From JABDNZ01 sp964407425 (GTDB lineage: Bacteria > Gemmatimonadota > Gemmatimonadetes > Longimicrobiales > Gaopeijiaceae), in assembly GCA_964407425.1 (NCBI GenBank), contig CAYOVN010000021.1:1-32043 (forward strand): 32,043 bases of DNA, given 5' to 3'. A program made the translations under genes and the position numbers. How positions within the stretch are numbered: the stretch's first letter is position 1; every line of letters begins with the position of its first letter. Positions 23,937-30,810 of the stretch are shown here, in pieces. The notes under the pieces were generated by a model that worked only from the letters and a program-made list of their open reading frames with translations, was not told the origin of the DNA and did no database searches.

Positions 23937-23965
23937 AGGATACCCGAAAGTTGCCCGAAACGCAA
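23937..23965 (-). promoter_or_regulatory. Candidate lexA promoter
   Basis: On the minus strand, TTGCGT (23965-23960) and TATCCT (23942-23937) are 17 bases apart. The start site would fall at about 23930, inside the direct repeat proposed as operator, so a bound repressor would block initiation. Each hexamer is only a moderate consensus match. Confidence 0.35.
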
Positions 23966-24769
23966 GGTCCCCATGGGGCTTCCCGCATTCTCGATCGGAT
24001 CGTCGAGTCGAAGCGGGCCGAAGTTGAATCCCTTCTGCCAATGGAAAGTGTCTTTCGCCGAGGAGCCGAGACTGCGCTGCCGGCCAAAGATCTTATCCGG
24101 GCCTTTTCAAGGGACGGGGAGGTGGCCCTCATGGCCGAGGTCAAACGCCGATCCCCGGGGGCGGGGCCGATCCGGCCGGAATTGGTCCCGGGGGATTTGG
24201 CCCGGGGCTATGAGGGATCCGGAGCGGCAGCCATCAGTGTTCTCACAGATCGGGACTACTTCGGGGGGTCTCTGGAAGACCTCCGGGGGGTCAGGGCCGC
24301 GGTGGAGGTTCCCGTGTTCAGGAAGGATTTCGTGATCCACCCCATCCAACTCCTGGAAGCACGGGGAGCCGGGGCCGATGGAGTTCTTCTGATAGCCCGG
24401 ATCCTTACGGATGGGGAGCTGAGGACCCTTCATGAATCGGCCCTGGAGCTGGGCCTCACCGTAATGATCGAGGTTCACGCCAAGGAGGAGTTGGGAAGAG
24501 CCCTTGATGTGGGCGGAAGGCTGATCGGGATCAACAATCGGAACCTTCAGAACTTCACCACCTCACTGGATGTCACACTGGGTCTGCTTCCACTTATTCC
24601 TGCCGATGTGGTGGTGGTCTCCGAAAGCGGTGTCAGGACCCGGACTCAGGTAGAACAGCTGGGTGCCGCAGGGGTCCATGGGGTTTTGGTCGGGGAGACC
24701 CTCCTTCGGGCGGAGGACCCGGCCCTGATGGCTGCTGAACTGTCCGGATGCCCAAGGGTACCACGCTGA
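23951..24769 (+). CDS. trpC: Indole-3-glycerol phosphate synthase
   Basis: TrpC cyclises CdRP to indole-3-glycerol phosphate with loss of CO2 and water. The start is probably TTG at 23951 (272 residues). It is the only start-type codon between lexA and the conserved helix ILDRIVESKRAEVE, and AGAGGA lies 10 bases upstream. The open frame continues to 23843 but that would run into lexA, and the ATG at 24042 would lose the conserved N-terminal helix. Catalytic residues are visible: Glu63 and Lys65 in MAEVKRRSPG, Lys125 in FRKDFVIH, then LIARIL, GINNRNLQNF and VSESGVRT. It is monofunctional, not fused to trpF. Its expression could be affected by whatever binds between it and lexA. Confidence 0.93.
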   Translation: MPETQGPHGASRILDRIVESKRAEVESLLPMESVFRRGAETALPAKDLIRAFSRDGEVALMAEVKRRSPGAGPIRPELVPGDLARGYEGSGAAAISVLTDRDYFGGSLEDLRGVRAAVEVPVFRKDFVIHPIQLLEARGAGADGVLLIARILTDGELRTLHESALELGLTVMIEVHAKEELGRALDVGGRLIGINNRNLQNFTTSLDVTLGLLPLIPADVVVVSESGVRTRTQVEQLGAAGVHGVLVGETLLRAEDPALMAAELSGCPRVPR

Positions 24770-24859
24770 ACCGGATCGGGCAGATGCCCTCAGTCCAGGA
24801 CAGGCCTCGGCCAGGAACCACACATCCCGGTATATCGGTCTCTGGAGGGTTGGAATAAC

Positions 24860-25522
24860 GTGAAGAGGGTGAAGGTGAAGGTATGCGGCCTGACCCGGCA
24901 CGAAGACGCGGTTCACGCTGCTGAGTCGGGTGCTGACTATCTCGGCGTCATTTTGGTACCTTCAAGCCCCCGATTCCAAAGCCATGCCCAGGCCCGTGAG
25001 CTCCTGAATGGGCTAGCCGTTCCTTCAGTGCTTGTCGTGGCAGACAAGGATCCGGCCGAGACCATTTCCACGGCTGAGTCGGTTGGGGCCTCGGTGGTCC
25101 AGCTTCATGGCAATGAATCGCCGGATTTCGTCGCGGCAATTCGGGCCGCCGGTCCTTGGGAGGTTTGGAAAGCCCTCCGGGTCCGGGACCCCGGGCAGGT
25201 CCATGAAGCCATATCCCGGTTCGATGGTGCGGTGGACGGCCTCCTCCTGGACGCATGGCACCCGGAGAAAATGGGCGGAACCGGGAGGGTCTTTTCCTGG
25301 GATGCGGTGGCGGAGATCAGGTCCGCCTTTCCCGAAGGCCTTACATTGGTGGCTGCTGGCGGCCTGAATCCGGCAAATGTGGAGGAAGCAGTCGGGAAGC
25401 TTCGTCCGGATGTTGTCGACGTGAGTTCGGGTGTAGAAGAGGGACCGGGGCTGAAGGACAGGGGCCTGGTCGAGGCCTTCATTCAAAATGTCAGAGGAGC
25501 AGGGATGGGAGGAATCGGGTGA
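24860..25522 (+). CDS. trpF: Phosphoribosylanthranilate isomerase
   Basis: TrpF performs the Amadori rearrangement of phosphoribosylanthranilate to CdRP, the step before TrpC. The 220-residue TIM barrel has the catalytic Cys9 in KVCGLT, the phosphate- and substrate-loop motifs VQLHGNES and GGTGRVFSWD, the catalytic Asp in GLLLDAW, and AAGGLNPANV and DVSSGVEEGPGLKD near the end. The start is GTG at 24860 with GGAGGG about 11 bases upstream. There are 90 bases between trpC and trpF with no clear signal. Its TGA overlaps the GTG start of trpB (GTGA), so trpF and trpB are translationally coupled. Confidence 0.95.
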   Translation: MKRVKVKVCGLTRHEDAVHAAESGADYLGVILVPSSPRFQSHAQARELLNGLAVPSVLVVADKDPAETISTAESVGASVVQLHGNESPDFVAAIRAAGPWEVWKALRVRDPGQVHEAISRFDGAVDGLLLDAWHPEKMGGTGRVFSWDAVAEIRSAFPEGLTLVAAGGLNPANVEEAVGKLRPDVVDVSSGVEEGPGLKDRGLVEAFIQNVRGAGMGGIG

Positions 25523-26721
25523 CCCAATCGAAAGAGGGCGGCGAAGGCCGCTTCGGTCCTTACGGGGGCAGGTATGTTCCAGAGACGCTGATTCCGGCTT
25601 TGGACGAGCTGGAGGAGGCATACAGGGAGGCCACAACAGATCCGGCCTTCTGGAATGAGCTGGAATACCTCCTGAAGGACTTCGTGGGCCGGCCAACCCC
25701 CCTCTATAGGGCAAGAAGACTGGAATCAACTCTTGGTTTGGGTCCCATCTACCTCAAGCGGGAAGATCTCAACCACACCGGCGCCCACAAGATCAACAAC
25801 ACCCTGGGGCAACTCCTTCTAGCCCGGCGCATGGGGAAGGCCCGCATCATCGCAGAGACGGGGGCAGGCCAACACGGAGTCGCTACCGCTACCGCCTGCG
25901 CCCTCTTCGGCCTTGACTGCGTCGTCTACATGGGGGCGGAGGACGTCGAGCGGCAGGCCTTGAACGTGTATCGCATGGAGCTCATGGGAGCGGAAGTCCG
26001 ATCGGTGGAATCGGGAACCTGCACTCTAAAGGATGCGACCAACGAGGCGATTCGAGACTGGGTCACCACGGTTCAAGACACCCACTACATCATCGGATCG
26101 GTGGTTGGACCCGACCCATTCCCTCGAATTGTCAGGGACTTTCAGGCGGTGATCGGCAAGGAGGCAAGGGAGCAGTTCCTCCATCAAGAAGGCTCCCTTC
26201 CTGGCTCAGTCGTCGCTTGTGTGGGTGGCGGTTCCAACGCCATGGGGATCTTCCACGCCTTCGTAGATGACCTCGATGTGGCCCTGATCGGAGTGGAGGC
26301 CGCAGGGGAGGGAATCGAGACAAACAGGCATTCTGCGTCCCTCTCCGCAGGAAAACCTGGTGTGTTACACGGCTCACTGAGTTATCTTCTTCAGGATGGG
26401 GATGGTCAGGTTGCCCCGGCCCACTCTGTCTCGGCCGGCCTAGATTATCCTGGGGTTGGGCCGGAACATTCCCATCTTCGGGACCTCGGCAGGGCGCGAT
26501 ATGTGTCCATTCGGGACGATGAGGCTTTGGAGGCGTTTCACCTCCTTTCACGCACCGAAGGCATCATCCCGGCATTGGAGACGGCCCATGCTTTGGCCTT
26601 TCTTCCTCAGCTTAAGGGAGGGGGGGCAGTGGCCTGCCCCATTCTTGTTTGCCTCAGTGGGCGCGGTGACAAAGATGTGGCCCATGTCGCCCGCATGGAG
26701 AAGAAGGCCCTAACACTTTGA
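25519..26721 (+). CDS. trpB: Tryptophan synthase beta chain
   Basis: TrpB condenses indole with serine to give tryptophan, using PLP. The 400-residue protein carries the PLP lysine Lys91 (GAHKINNTLGQ), ETGAGQHGVATATACALFGL, the phosphate-binding CVGGGSNAMGIFHAF, and the C-terminal HALAFLPQL and CLSGRGDKD motifs. FGPYGGRYVPETL at the N-terminus marks it as the standard TrpB1 type that works with TrpA rather than the stand-alone TrpB2. The start is GTG at 25519 with GGGAGG just upstream; a frame open to 25255 lies inside trpF and is ignored. Its partner gene trpA is not next to it: two signalling-type genes intervene. Confidence 0.97.
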   Translation: MTQSKEGGEGRFGPYGGRYVPETLIPALDELEEAYREATTDPAFWNELEYLLKDFVGRPTPLYRARRLESTLGLGPIYLKREDLNHTGAHKINNTLGQLLLARRMGKARIIAETGAGQHGVATATACALFGLDCVVYMGAEDVERQALNVYRMELMGAEVRSVESGTCTLKDATNEAIRDWVTTVQDTHYIIGSVVGPDPFPRIVRDFQAVIGKEAREQFLHQEGSLPGSVVACVGGGSNAMGIFHAFVDDLDVALIGVEAAGEGIETNRHSASLSAGKPGVLHGSLSYLLQDGDGQVAPAHSVSAGLDYPGVGPEHSHLRDLGRARYVSIRDDEALEAFHLLSRTEGIIPALETAHALAFLPQLKGGGAVACPILVCLSGRGDKDVAHVARMEKKALTL

Positions 26722-26725
26722 TCCT

Positions 26726-28501
26726 GTGACAGAAACTTCACCTGACCAGGAGAGCAACGCTCTCGAGAGTTCTCTCGAGACGGCTCTTGATTGGAACGAT
26801 CCTTCTGCTCTTCCGCTTGAGGAGGTTTCGTCCCTATTCGTCGTATTGGGCAAAGCCCTGCGAGCTCAACAGCTCTACGACGAAAACAACCCTGTGTATC
26901 AACGGTTCGTGTCACAGCTGGGGGAATCCCTGGCCGCCCTCTGGTCCTCCATGGACCGGCTTCCAATAAGCGTTGAAGAGGACCAGTTCACGCTGTTGGG
27001 TGAAACGGTTTATCAGAGTGACTCCAGGGCCGATTCCCTGGCCTTCCTCCTCTACAAGGACGGCATTCGGGAGTTCACCCTCCACCAGGGACTGGAGCAG
27101 CACGAACTCTCCGTCTTTCTCCAGGTCCTGAATCAGGCCAGGGACCTGCGGCCCGAAGGGGACGACCTTCTTACGATCCTCTGGGAGAAGGACCTCAAGT
27201 ACTTCACCTACAGCTACATCGATATCCTTGCCGAAGGGGTCGATTTGGACCTGCCAGCCGGGGGTGCCGGATTGGCCGGGGGGTTCGAGAAGATCATTCA
27301 GGAAGAGGTTGGCGGTGATGATGGGCCGCAGGAACTTTCGGCAGGTAGGGAAGAAAGCCAGGGGGCTCCGGGGCAGGTAAGTGCCGAGGAGTTCAATCCC
27401 ACCCTCTACTCCCTCGATCCCACAGAGATGGAGAAGATCCAGGGCGAAATCAGGGTCGAGATGGCACGAGATCTCCGGGGAGACGTCCTTTCCGCTCTCT
27501 TCGATCGAGTCGAGGAGCCCCTGTTCCCCGAGAGACAGCAAGAGATCCTCGAGATCTTTCAACTCCTTCTGCCCAACTTTCTGAGCCGGGGCGCCCTCCG
27601 GTCAGCGGGGGCAGTTCTCGAAGAGATTTCCGGTCTTTTGTCTTCCGAAGACGCTCTGGCACCGGATCAGCGGACCACAGCCGAGGGGGTCATGGACAGG
27701 GTGAGTGGGGCCGAGACCCTGAGGGAATTGATCCAGGCCCTGGAGGACGGATCCATCTCCCCTGATCCGAAAGAGTTGGGGGAGCTACTCAAACACCTCC
27801 GGGCTGAGGCTCTGGGACCCCTTCTTCGGGGTGCAGAAGAGGCTGAAGATCCAAAGATCAAGGCCACCATTCAGGATGCGGTTGCCGGGATCGCTCGGGA
27901 CTACTCGGATGCCCTTATGGCCTGCATGGAGTCCAACGACCCGGCCGTCGTTGCCGGGGCCGTCGGCCTGGCCGGCAGAATGCGGTTCGCCGATTCCGCC
28001 CCACTGGTCTCGCGCCTCCTCGGGCACAGAGAGCAGCGGGTTCGCCTTGCGGCCATCCAAGCTGCGAAAGAACTAAGGGCCTCCATGGCAATCGGGGCGC
28101 TCCGTTCGGCCCTTTCAGATTCGGAGCGTGAGGTGAGGATCGCTGCAGCCCGGGCCCTGGGAGAACTTCAATACAGCCCGGCAGCGCCCTTCCTTCGATC
28201 GGCCATCGAAGGCAAGGAGATTCGCCAGGCGGATATCTCCGAGCAGATCGCGTTTTTCGAAAGCTATGGGATGATCGGGGACCCGGACGGGGTCCGGTTC
28301 CTGGACGGTCTTCTTAATGGGCGGGGGTTCTTCGGCAAGAAGGAGACGGGAGAGATTAGAGCTTGTGCTGCCCTCGGTCTGGGGAAGATCGGAACGACAG
28401 AGGCAATGGCGGCTCTGGAAAAGGCCTCCAGGGAACAGGATCCTGTGGTCCGGAGCGCCGTGAACCGGGCTCTACGAGGTGAGGGAGAGGACCATGAATA
28501 A
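26726..28501 (+). CDS. HEAT-repeat protein with an N-terminal domain shared with the next gene
   Basis: This is a 591-residue soluble protein with no signal peptide. About residues 38-135 form an alpha/beta domain (ALRAQQLYDENNPVYQRF ... LGETVY ... YKDGIREFTLHQGLEQHEL) that aligns with the N-terminus of the following HD-GYP protein. Residues 175-225 are a Gly/Glu-rich linker, 230-390 are helical, and 395-585 contain HEAT-like repeats (VRLAAIQAAKEL, VRIAAARALGEL, IRACAALGLGKI, VVRSAVNRALRG), a protein-binding scaffold. The GTG start at 26726 is 4 bases after the trpB stop and lacks a clear ribosome site, so translation probably depends on trpB. It overlaps the HD-GYP gene by 8 bases. A role as adaptor or regulator of that protein is inference. 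No enzyme motif is seen. Confidence 0.82.
   Translation: MTETSPDQESNALESSLETALDWNDPSALPLEEVSSLFVVLGKALRAQQLYDENNPVYQRFVSQLGESLAALWSSMDRLPISVEEDQFTLLGETVYQSDSRADSLAFLLYKDGIREFTLHQGLEQHELSVFLQVLNQARDLRPEGDDLLTILWEKDLKYFTYSYIDILAEGVDLDLPAGGAGLAGGFEKIIQEEVGGDDGPQELSAGREESQGAPGQVSAEEFNPTLYSLDPTEMEKIQGEIRVEMARDLRGDVLSALFDRVEEPLFPERQQEILEIFQLLLPNFLSRGALRSAGAVLEEISGLLSSEDALAPDQRTTAEGVMDRVSGAETLRELIQALEDGSISPDPKELGELLKHLRAEALGPLLRGAEEAEDPKIKATIQDAVAGIARDYSDALMACMESNDPAVVAGAVGLAGRMRFADSAPLVSRLLGHREQRVRLAAIQAAKELRASMAIGALRSALSDSEREVRIAAARALGELQYSPAAPFLRSAIEGKEIRQADISEQIAFFESYGMIGDPDGVRFLDGLLNGRGFFGKKETGEIRACAALGLGKIGTTEAMAALEKASREQDPVVRSAVNRALRGEGEDHE
26761..26780 (+). repeat. Perfect hairpin in the first codons of the HEAT-repeat gene
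   Basis: TCTCGAGAG (26761-26769) and CTCTCGAGA (26772-26780) are complementary over 9 bases around TT. The stem lies 35 bases after the GTG start, within codons 12-19, so it could stall ribosomes or polymerase at the junction where trp genes give way to the inserted pair. Each arm also contains the palindrome TCTCGAGA. Confidence 0.7.
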
Positions 28502-29936
28502 AAAGGCTCCTCCTCCGGCCAAGAGATCCGCATTCCCGCAGGAACGGGGTCGGTTGGTCCTGTCGAAGTTCTACACCGTTCTCCGGTCCCTTCGGCTCTA
28601 TCCCTTGGAAAATTCCACCGTTCAGCAGGCTCTCGACGACCTCCACGGATCGGTCAGCCAGCTGGTCATGGAGGAGGGGTCCGTCGAGCTCAGGGTCGTA
28701 GCGGATTTCTTCTTCTTCAACGAGACCCGCCTCCGACTGGATCTCTCCAATTACTCCACCTTCGGTAGCTTCGCACGGACCCTGACAGATCACGGCCTGG
28801 GTGCGGTGGAGGTCTTGTACGGAATCGACCGGGCCGAATGGGCCCCGTTCCTTTCCCTTCTGCTTCGGGAGCCGGATGAGGACGACCCCTACGGGGCCTT
28901 CATGGATCGTCTGGGGAGCGCTCCCATTCTTCACATCCAGGTTCTTCCGGCCAGTGAGGTCAAAGAGCCCGAGGTGGAGGAAGAGACGCTTCATGCGGCG
29001 AAGCGGACCTACGCCCAGTCGGTTCAGGTGGCCAAGGAGGCCCTGACCGATGTCAGAATGGGTCGGGCCGTGAATGTTCGGAAGGTGAAGAGGGCCATTC
29101 AGGGAATCGTGGACCAGGTCCTGTCGGATGAGCCCTCCATGATCACCATGACTACCCTCCGGGACTACGACGAGTACACCTTCACCCATTGCGTCAACGT
29201 ATGCATTTTCAGCGTGCTTATCGGTGAACGTCTTGGTCTCGACAAGCTACAGCTGTATGAGCTCGCTCTCGGGGCTCTATTCCACGACCTCGGGAAGAGT
29301 CGGGTCGATGTAAACATCATCAATAAGCCGGGTGCGTTGGACGAAGAGGAGTGGTTCGAGCTCCAGCAGCACCCCACGGAAGGCCTCCTGGAACTCTTCC
29401 ATTTCCACGGTTTTCCAGATGTTCCCTACCGCCAAATGCTCATGGCCTACGAACATCACATGAGAGTGGATCTCGCCGGATACCCCAAGAATCGACGAGA
29501 CCGGAAACCCACCTTGTTCAGTCGGATCGTGGCAGTGGCCGATGCGTTTGATGCCGGAACCTCGATTCGTAGCTACCAGTACGAAGCGAATCCACCGGAT
29601 CTGGTTCTCGCCGAAATGCGGGACAACCCGGACCGGGGGCAGGACCCTGTCCTGGTGAAGGCCCTCATCAATGCCACCGGCGTATATCCCATCGGAACGC
29701 TGGTAATCCTTGATACGATGGAAATGGCTGTGGTCTCCGGAGTGAACAAGGATTCCGAAAAGCTCCACCAGCCTATCGTCAGAGTGATTTCCGACTCCAT
29801 GGGTGTGCCCCTGTCCGAGCCGTTGATCCTGGATCTGTCGGAGATCAATCCTGAGACGGGGCTGCCGATCCGAGCCATCATCAAAACGACCGATCCCGAA
29901 AAATACGGGATCAAGGTCGCCGACTATCTGATCTGA
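28494..29936 (+). CDS. HD-GYP domain phosphodiesterase (predicted c-di-GMP hydrolase)
   Basis: This is a 480-residue soluble protein. Residues about 22-123 are the domain shared with the HEAT-repeat protein, and a linker follows (155-215). The HD-GYP domain (220-400) has His232, the His264-Asp265 pair (ALFHDLGK), NKPGALDEEEW, His293 (QHP), His321-His322, GYP at 329-331 (in DLAGYP where the standard form is DGxGYP) and Asp350 (VAVADAFDA). The metal ligands look complete, so hydrolysis of cyclic di-GMP or a related cyclic dinucleotide is expected from the family. The start at 28494 follows GAGGGAGAGG; the GTG at 28479 is less likely. It overlaps the previous gene by 8 bases. No membrane segment or receiver domain is present, so input probably comes through the N-terminal domain. 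Confidence 0.9.
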   Translation: MNKKAPPPAKRSAFPQERGRLVLSKFYTVLRSLRLYPLENSTVQQALDDLHGSVSQLVMEEGSVELRVVADFFFFNETRLRLDLSNYSTFGSFARTLTDHGLGAVEVLYGIDRAEWAPFLSLLLREPDEDDPYGAFMDRLGSAPILHIQVLPASEVKEPEVEEETLHAAKRTYAQSVQVAKEALTDVRMGRAVNVRKVKRAIQGIVDQVLSDEPSMITMTTLRDYDEYTFTHCVNVCIFSVLIGERLGLDKLQLYELALGALFHDLGKSRVDVNIINKPGALDEEEWFELQQHPTEGLLELFHFHGFPDVPYRQMLMAYEHHMRVDLAGYPKNRRDRKPTLFSRIVAVADAFDAGTSIRSYQYEANPPDLVLAEMRDNPDRGQDPVLVKALINATGVYPIGTLVILDTMEMAVVSGVNKDSEKLHQPIVRVISDSMGVPLSEPLILDLSEINPETGLPIRAIIKTTDPEKYGIKVADYLI

Positions 29937-29945
29937 CTGATCTGA
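29928..29945 (+). repeat. Tandem 9-bp duplication across the HD-GYP stop codon
   Basis: CTGATCTGA occurs twice head-to-tail (29928-29936 and 29937-29945); the first copy contains the TGA stop at 29934-29936. It is probably a small slippage duplication without function. The second copy supplies a further TGA in frame. Confidence 0.75.
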
Positions 29946-29975
29946 TTCACCTGAACCAGAATCCAAAACAGTTTC

Positions 29976-30004
29976 GGGGCCGAAAAAGCCCCTATTCTCT
30001 TTTC
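29976..30004 (+). terminator. Hairpin with T-rich tail before trpA
   Basis: GGGGC (29976-29980), a 7-base A-rich loop and GCCCC (29988-29992) are followed by TATTCTCTTTTC. This resembles a short rho-independent terminator 40 bases after the HD-GYP stop and 24 bases before the trpA start. It would end or attenuate transcription coming from trpB and the inserted pair, which implies that trpA depends on read-through or its own promoter. A second stem (GATCCCG at 29892-29898 with CGGGATC at 29906-29912) lies in the end of the HD-GYP gene. Confidence 0.55.
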
Positions 30005-30015
30005 AGAAGGTAAGA

Positions 30016-30810
30016 ATGCCCTCGACCCCTTCCATTTCGCATTGTTTTTCCCACCGAAAAAGCGAACATCGCGGAGTTCTGATCCCGTATCTCACATCAG
30101 GGTACCCGGACGCGGAGACCTCCTTCGACCTGATGGAAGCCCTGGCCGAATCGGGTGGGGACGTGTTGGAACTGGGAATTCCATTCAGTGACCCACTGGC
30201 TGATGGGCCCACCATCCAGCGGTCCTCCTTCAAAGCCCTCGAAGAAGGGATGTCCGTCGAGGGCACCCTCGAGTTGCTCCGGAGGTTTCGAAAGCGGCAC
30301 GATCAGCCCGTGGTCCTTTTTACTTATCTCAATCCGGTCCTCCAGTATGGGATGGAGGATTTCCTTGCGACTGCGCTGGAAGCCGGAGCCCAGGGCTTGC
30401 TCCTGACCGATCTGCCCACGGGGGCGGATCCCGAGCTGGAATCTCTGGTGGTCTCTTCCGACCTGGACCTCATTCGCCTCCTGGCACCCACTACACCCAG
30501 GAGCCGGATTCAGGCAGCCGCGAAGGGTGGGAGTGGGTTCCTGTACTACATCTCCAGGACTGGAGTAACCGGGGCCCGGCAGGAGCTTCGGGCTGATCTG
30601 GGGAGTGAACTGGCGGTTCTTAAAGAGGAAGTCGACCTTCCCGTCGCCGTCGGTTTTGGGATCTCGACTCCCGAACAGGCGGCTCTTGTCGCCGGTTTAT
30701 CCGAGGGTGTGGTTGTGGGAAGTGCTCTCATCGACGCCCTGGACGAAGGGGGAGTGAGGGGCGCTTCAGAGCTGATTCAGGGACTCAGGGACGGGATGGA
30801 CGGGGCCTGA
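30016..30810 (+). CDS. trpA: Tryptophan synthase alpha chain
   Basis: TrpA splits indole-3-glycerol phosphate to indole and glyceraldehyde 3-phosphate and passes indole to TrpB through the complex tunnel. The 264-residue TIM barrel has LIPYLTSGYPD and LELGIPFSDPLADGPTIQ with both catalytic acids (Glu52 and Asp63). FLYYISRTGVTGAR is the loop that contacts the phosphate, followed by VAVGFGISTPEQ and VVVGSAL. The start at 30016 is supported by AGAAGG seven bases upstream. It lies 3.3 kb from trpB because of the inserted HEAT and HD-GYP genes. Its stop codon directly abuts the stop of the converging NFACT gene. Confidence 0.97.
   Translation: MPSTPSISHCFSHRKSEHRGVLIPYLTSGYPDAETSFDLMEALAESGGDVLELGIPFSDPLADGPTIQRSSFKALEEGMSVEGTLELLRRFRKRHDQPVVLFTYLNPVLQYGMEDFLATALEAGAQGLLLTDLPTGADPELESLVVSSDLDLIRLLAPTTPRSRIQAAAKGGSGFLYYISRTGVTGARQELRADLGSELAVLKEEVDLPVAVGFGISTPEQAALVAGLSEGVVVGSALIDALDEGGVRGASELIQGLRDGMDGA

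Noticed and set aside
23896..24144. 83-residue N-terminal extension of LexA
   Set aside because: It overlaps trpC on the other strand, and the LexA family begins exactly at the methionine at 23895.
29892..29912. GATCCCG/CGGGATC stem as the main terminator of the HD-GYP gene
   Set aside because: It lies within the coding sequence 22 bases before the stop with no T-run after it; the stem at 29976 is the better candidate.
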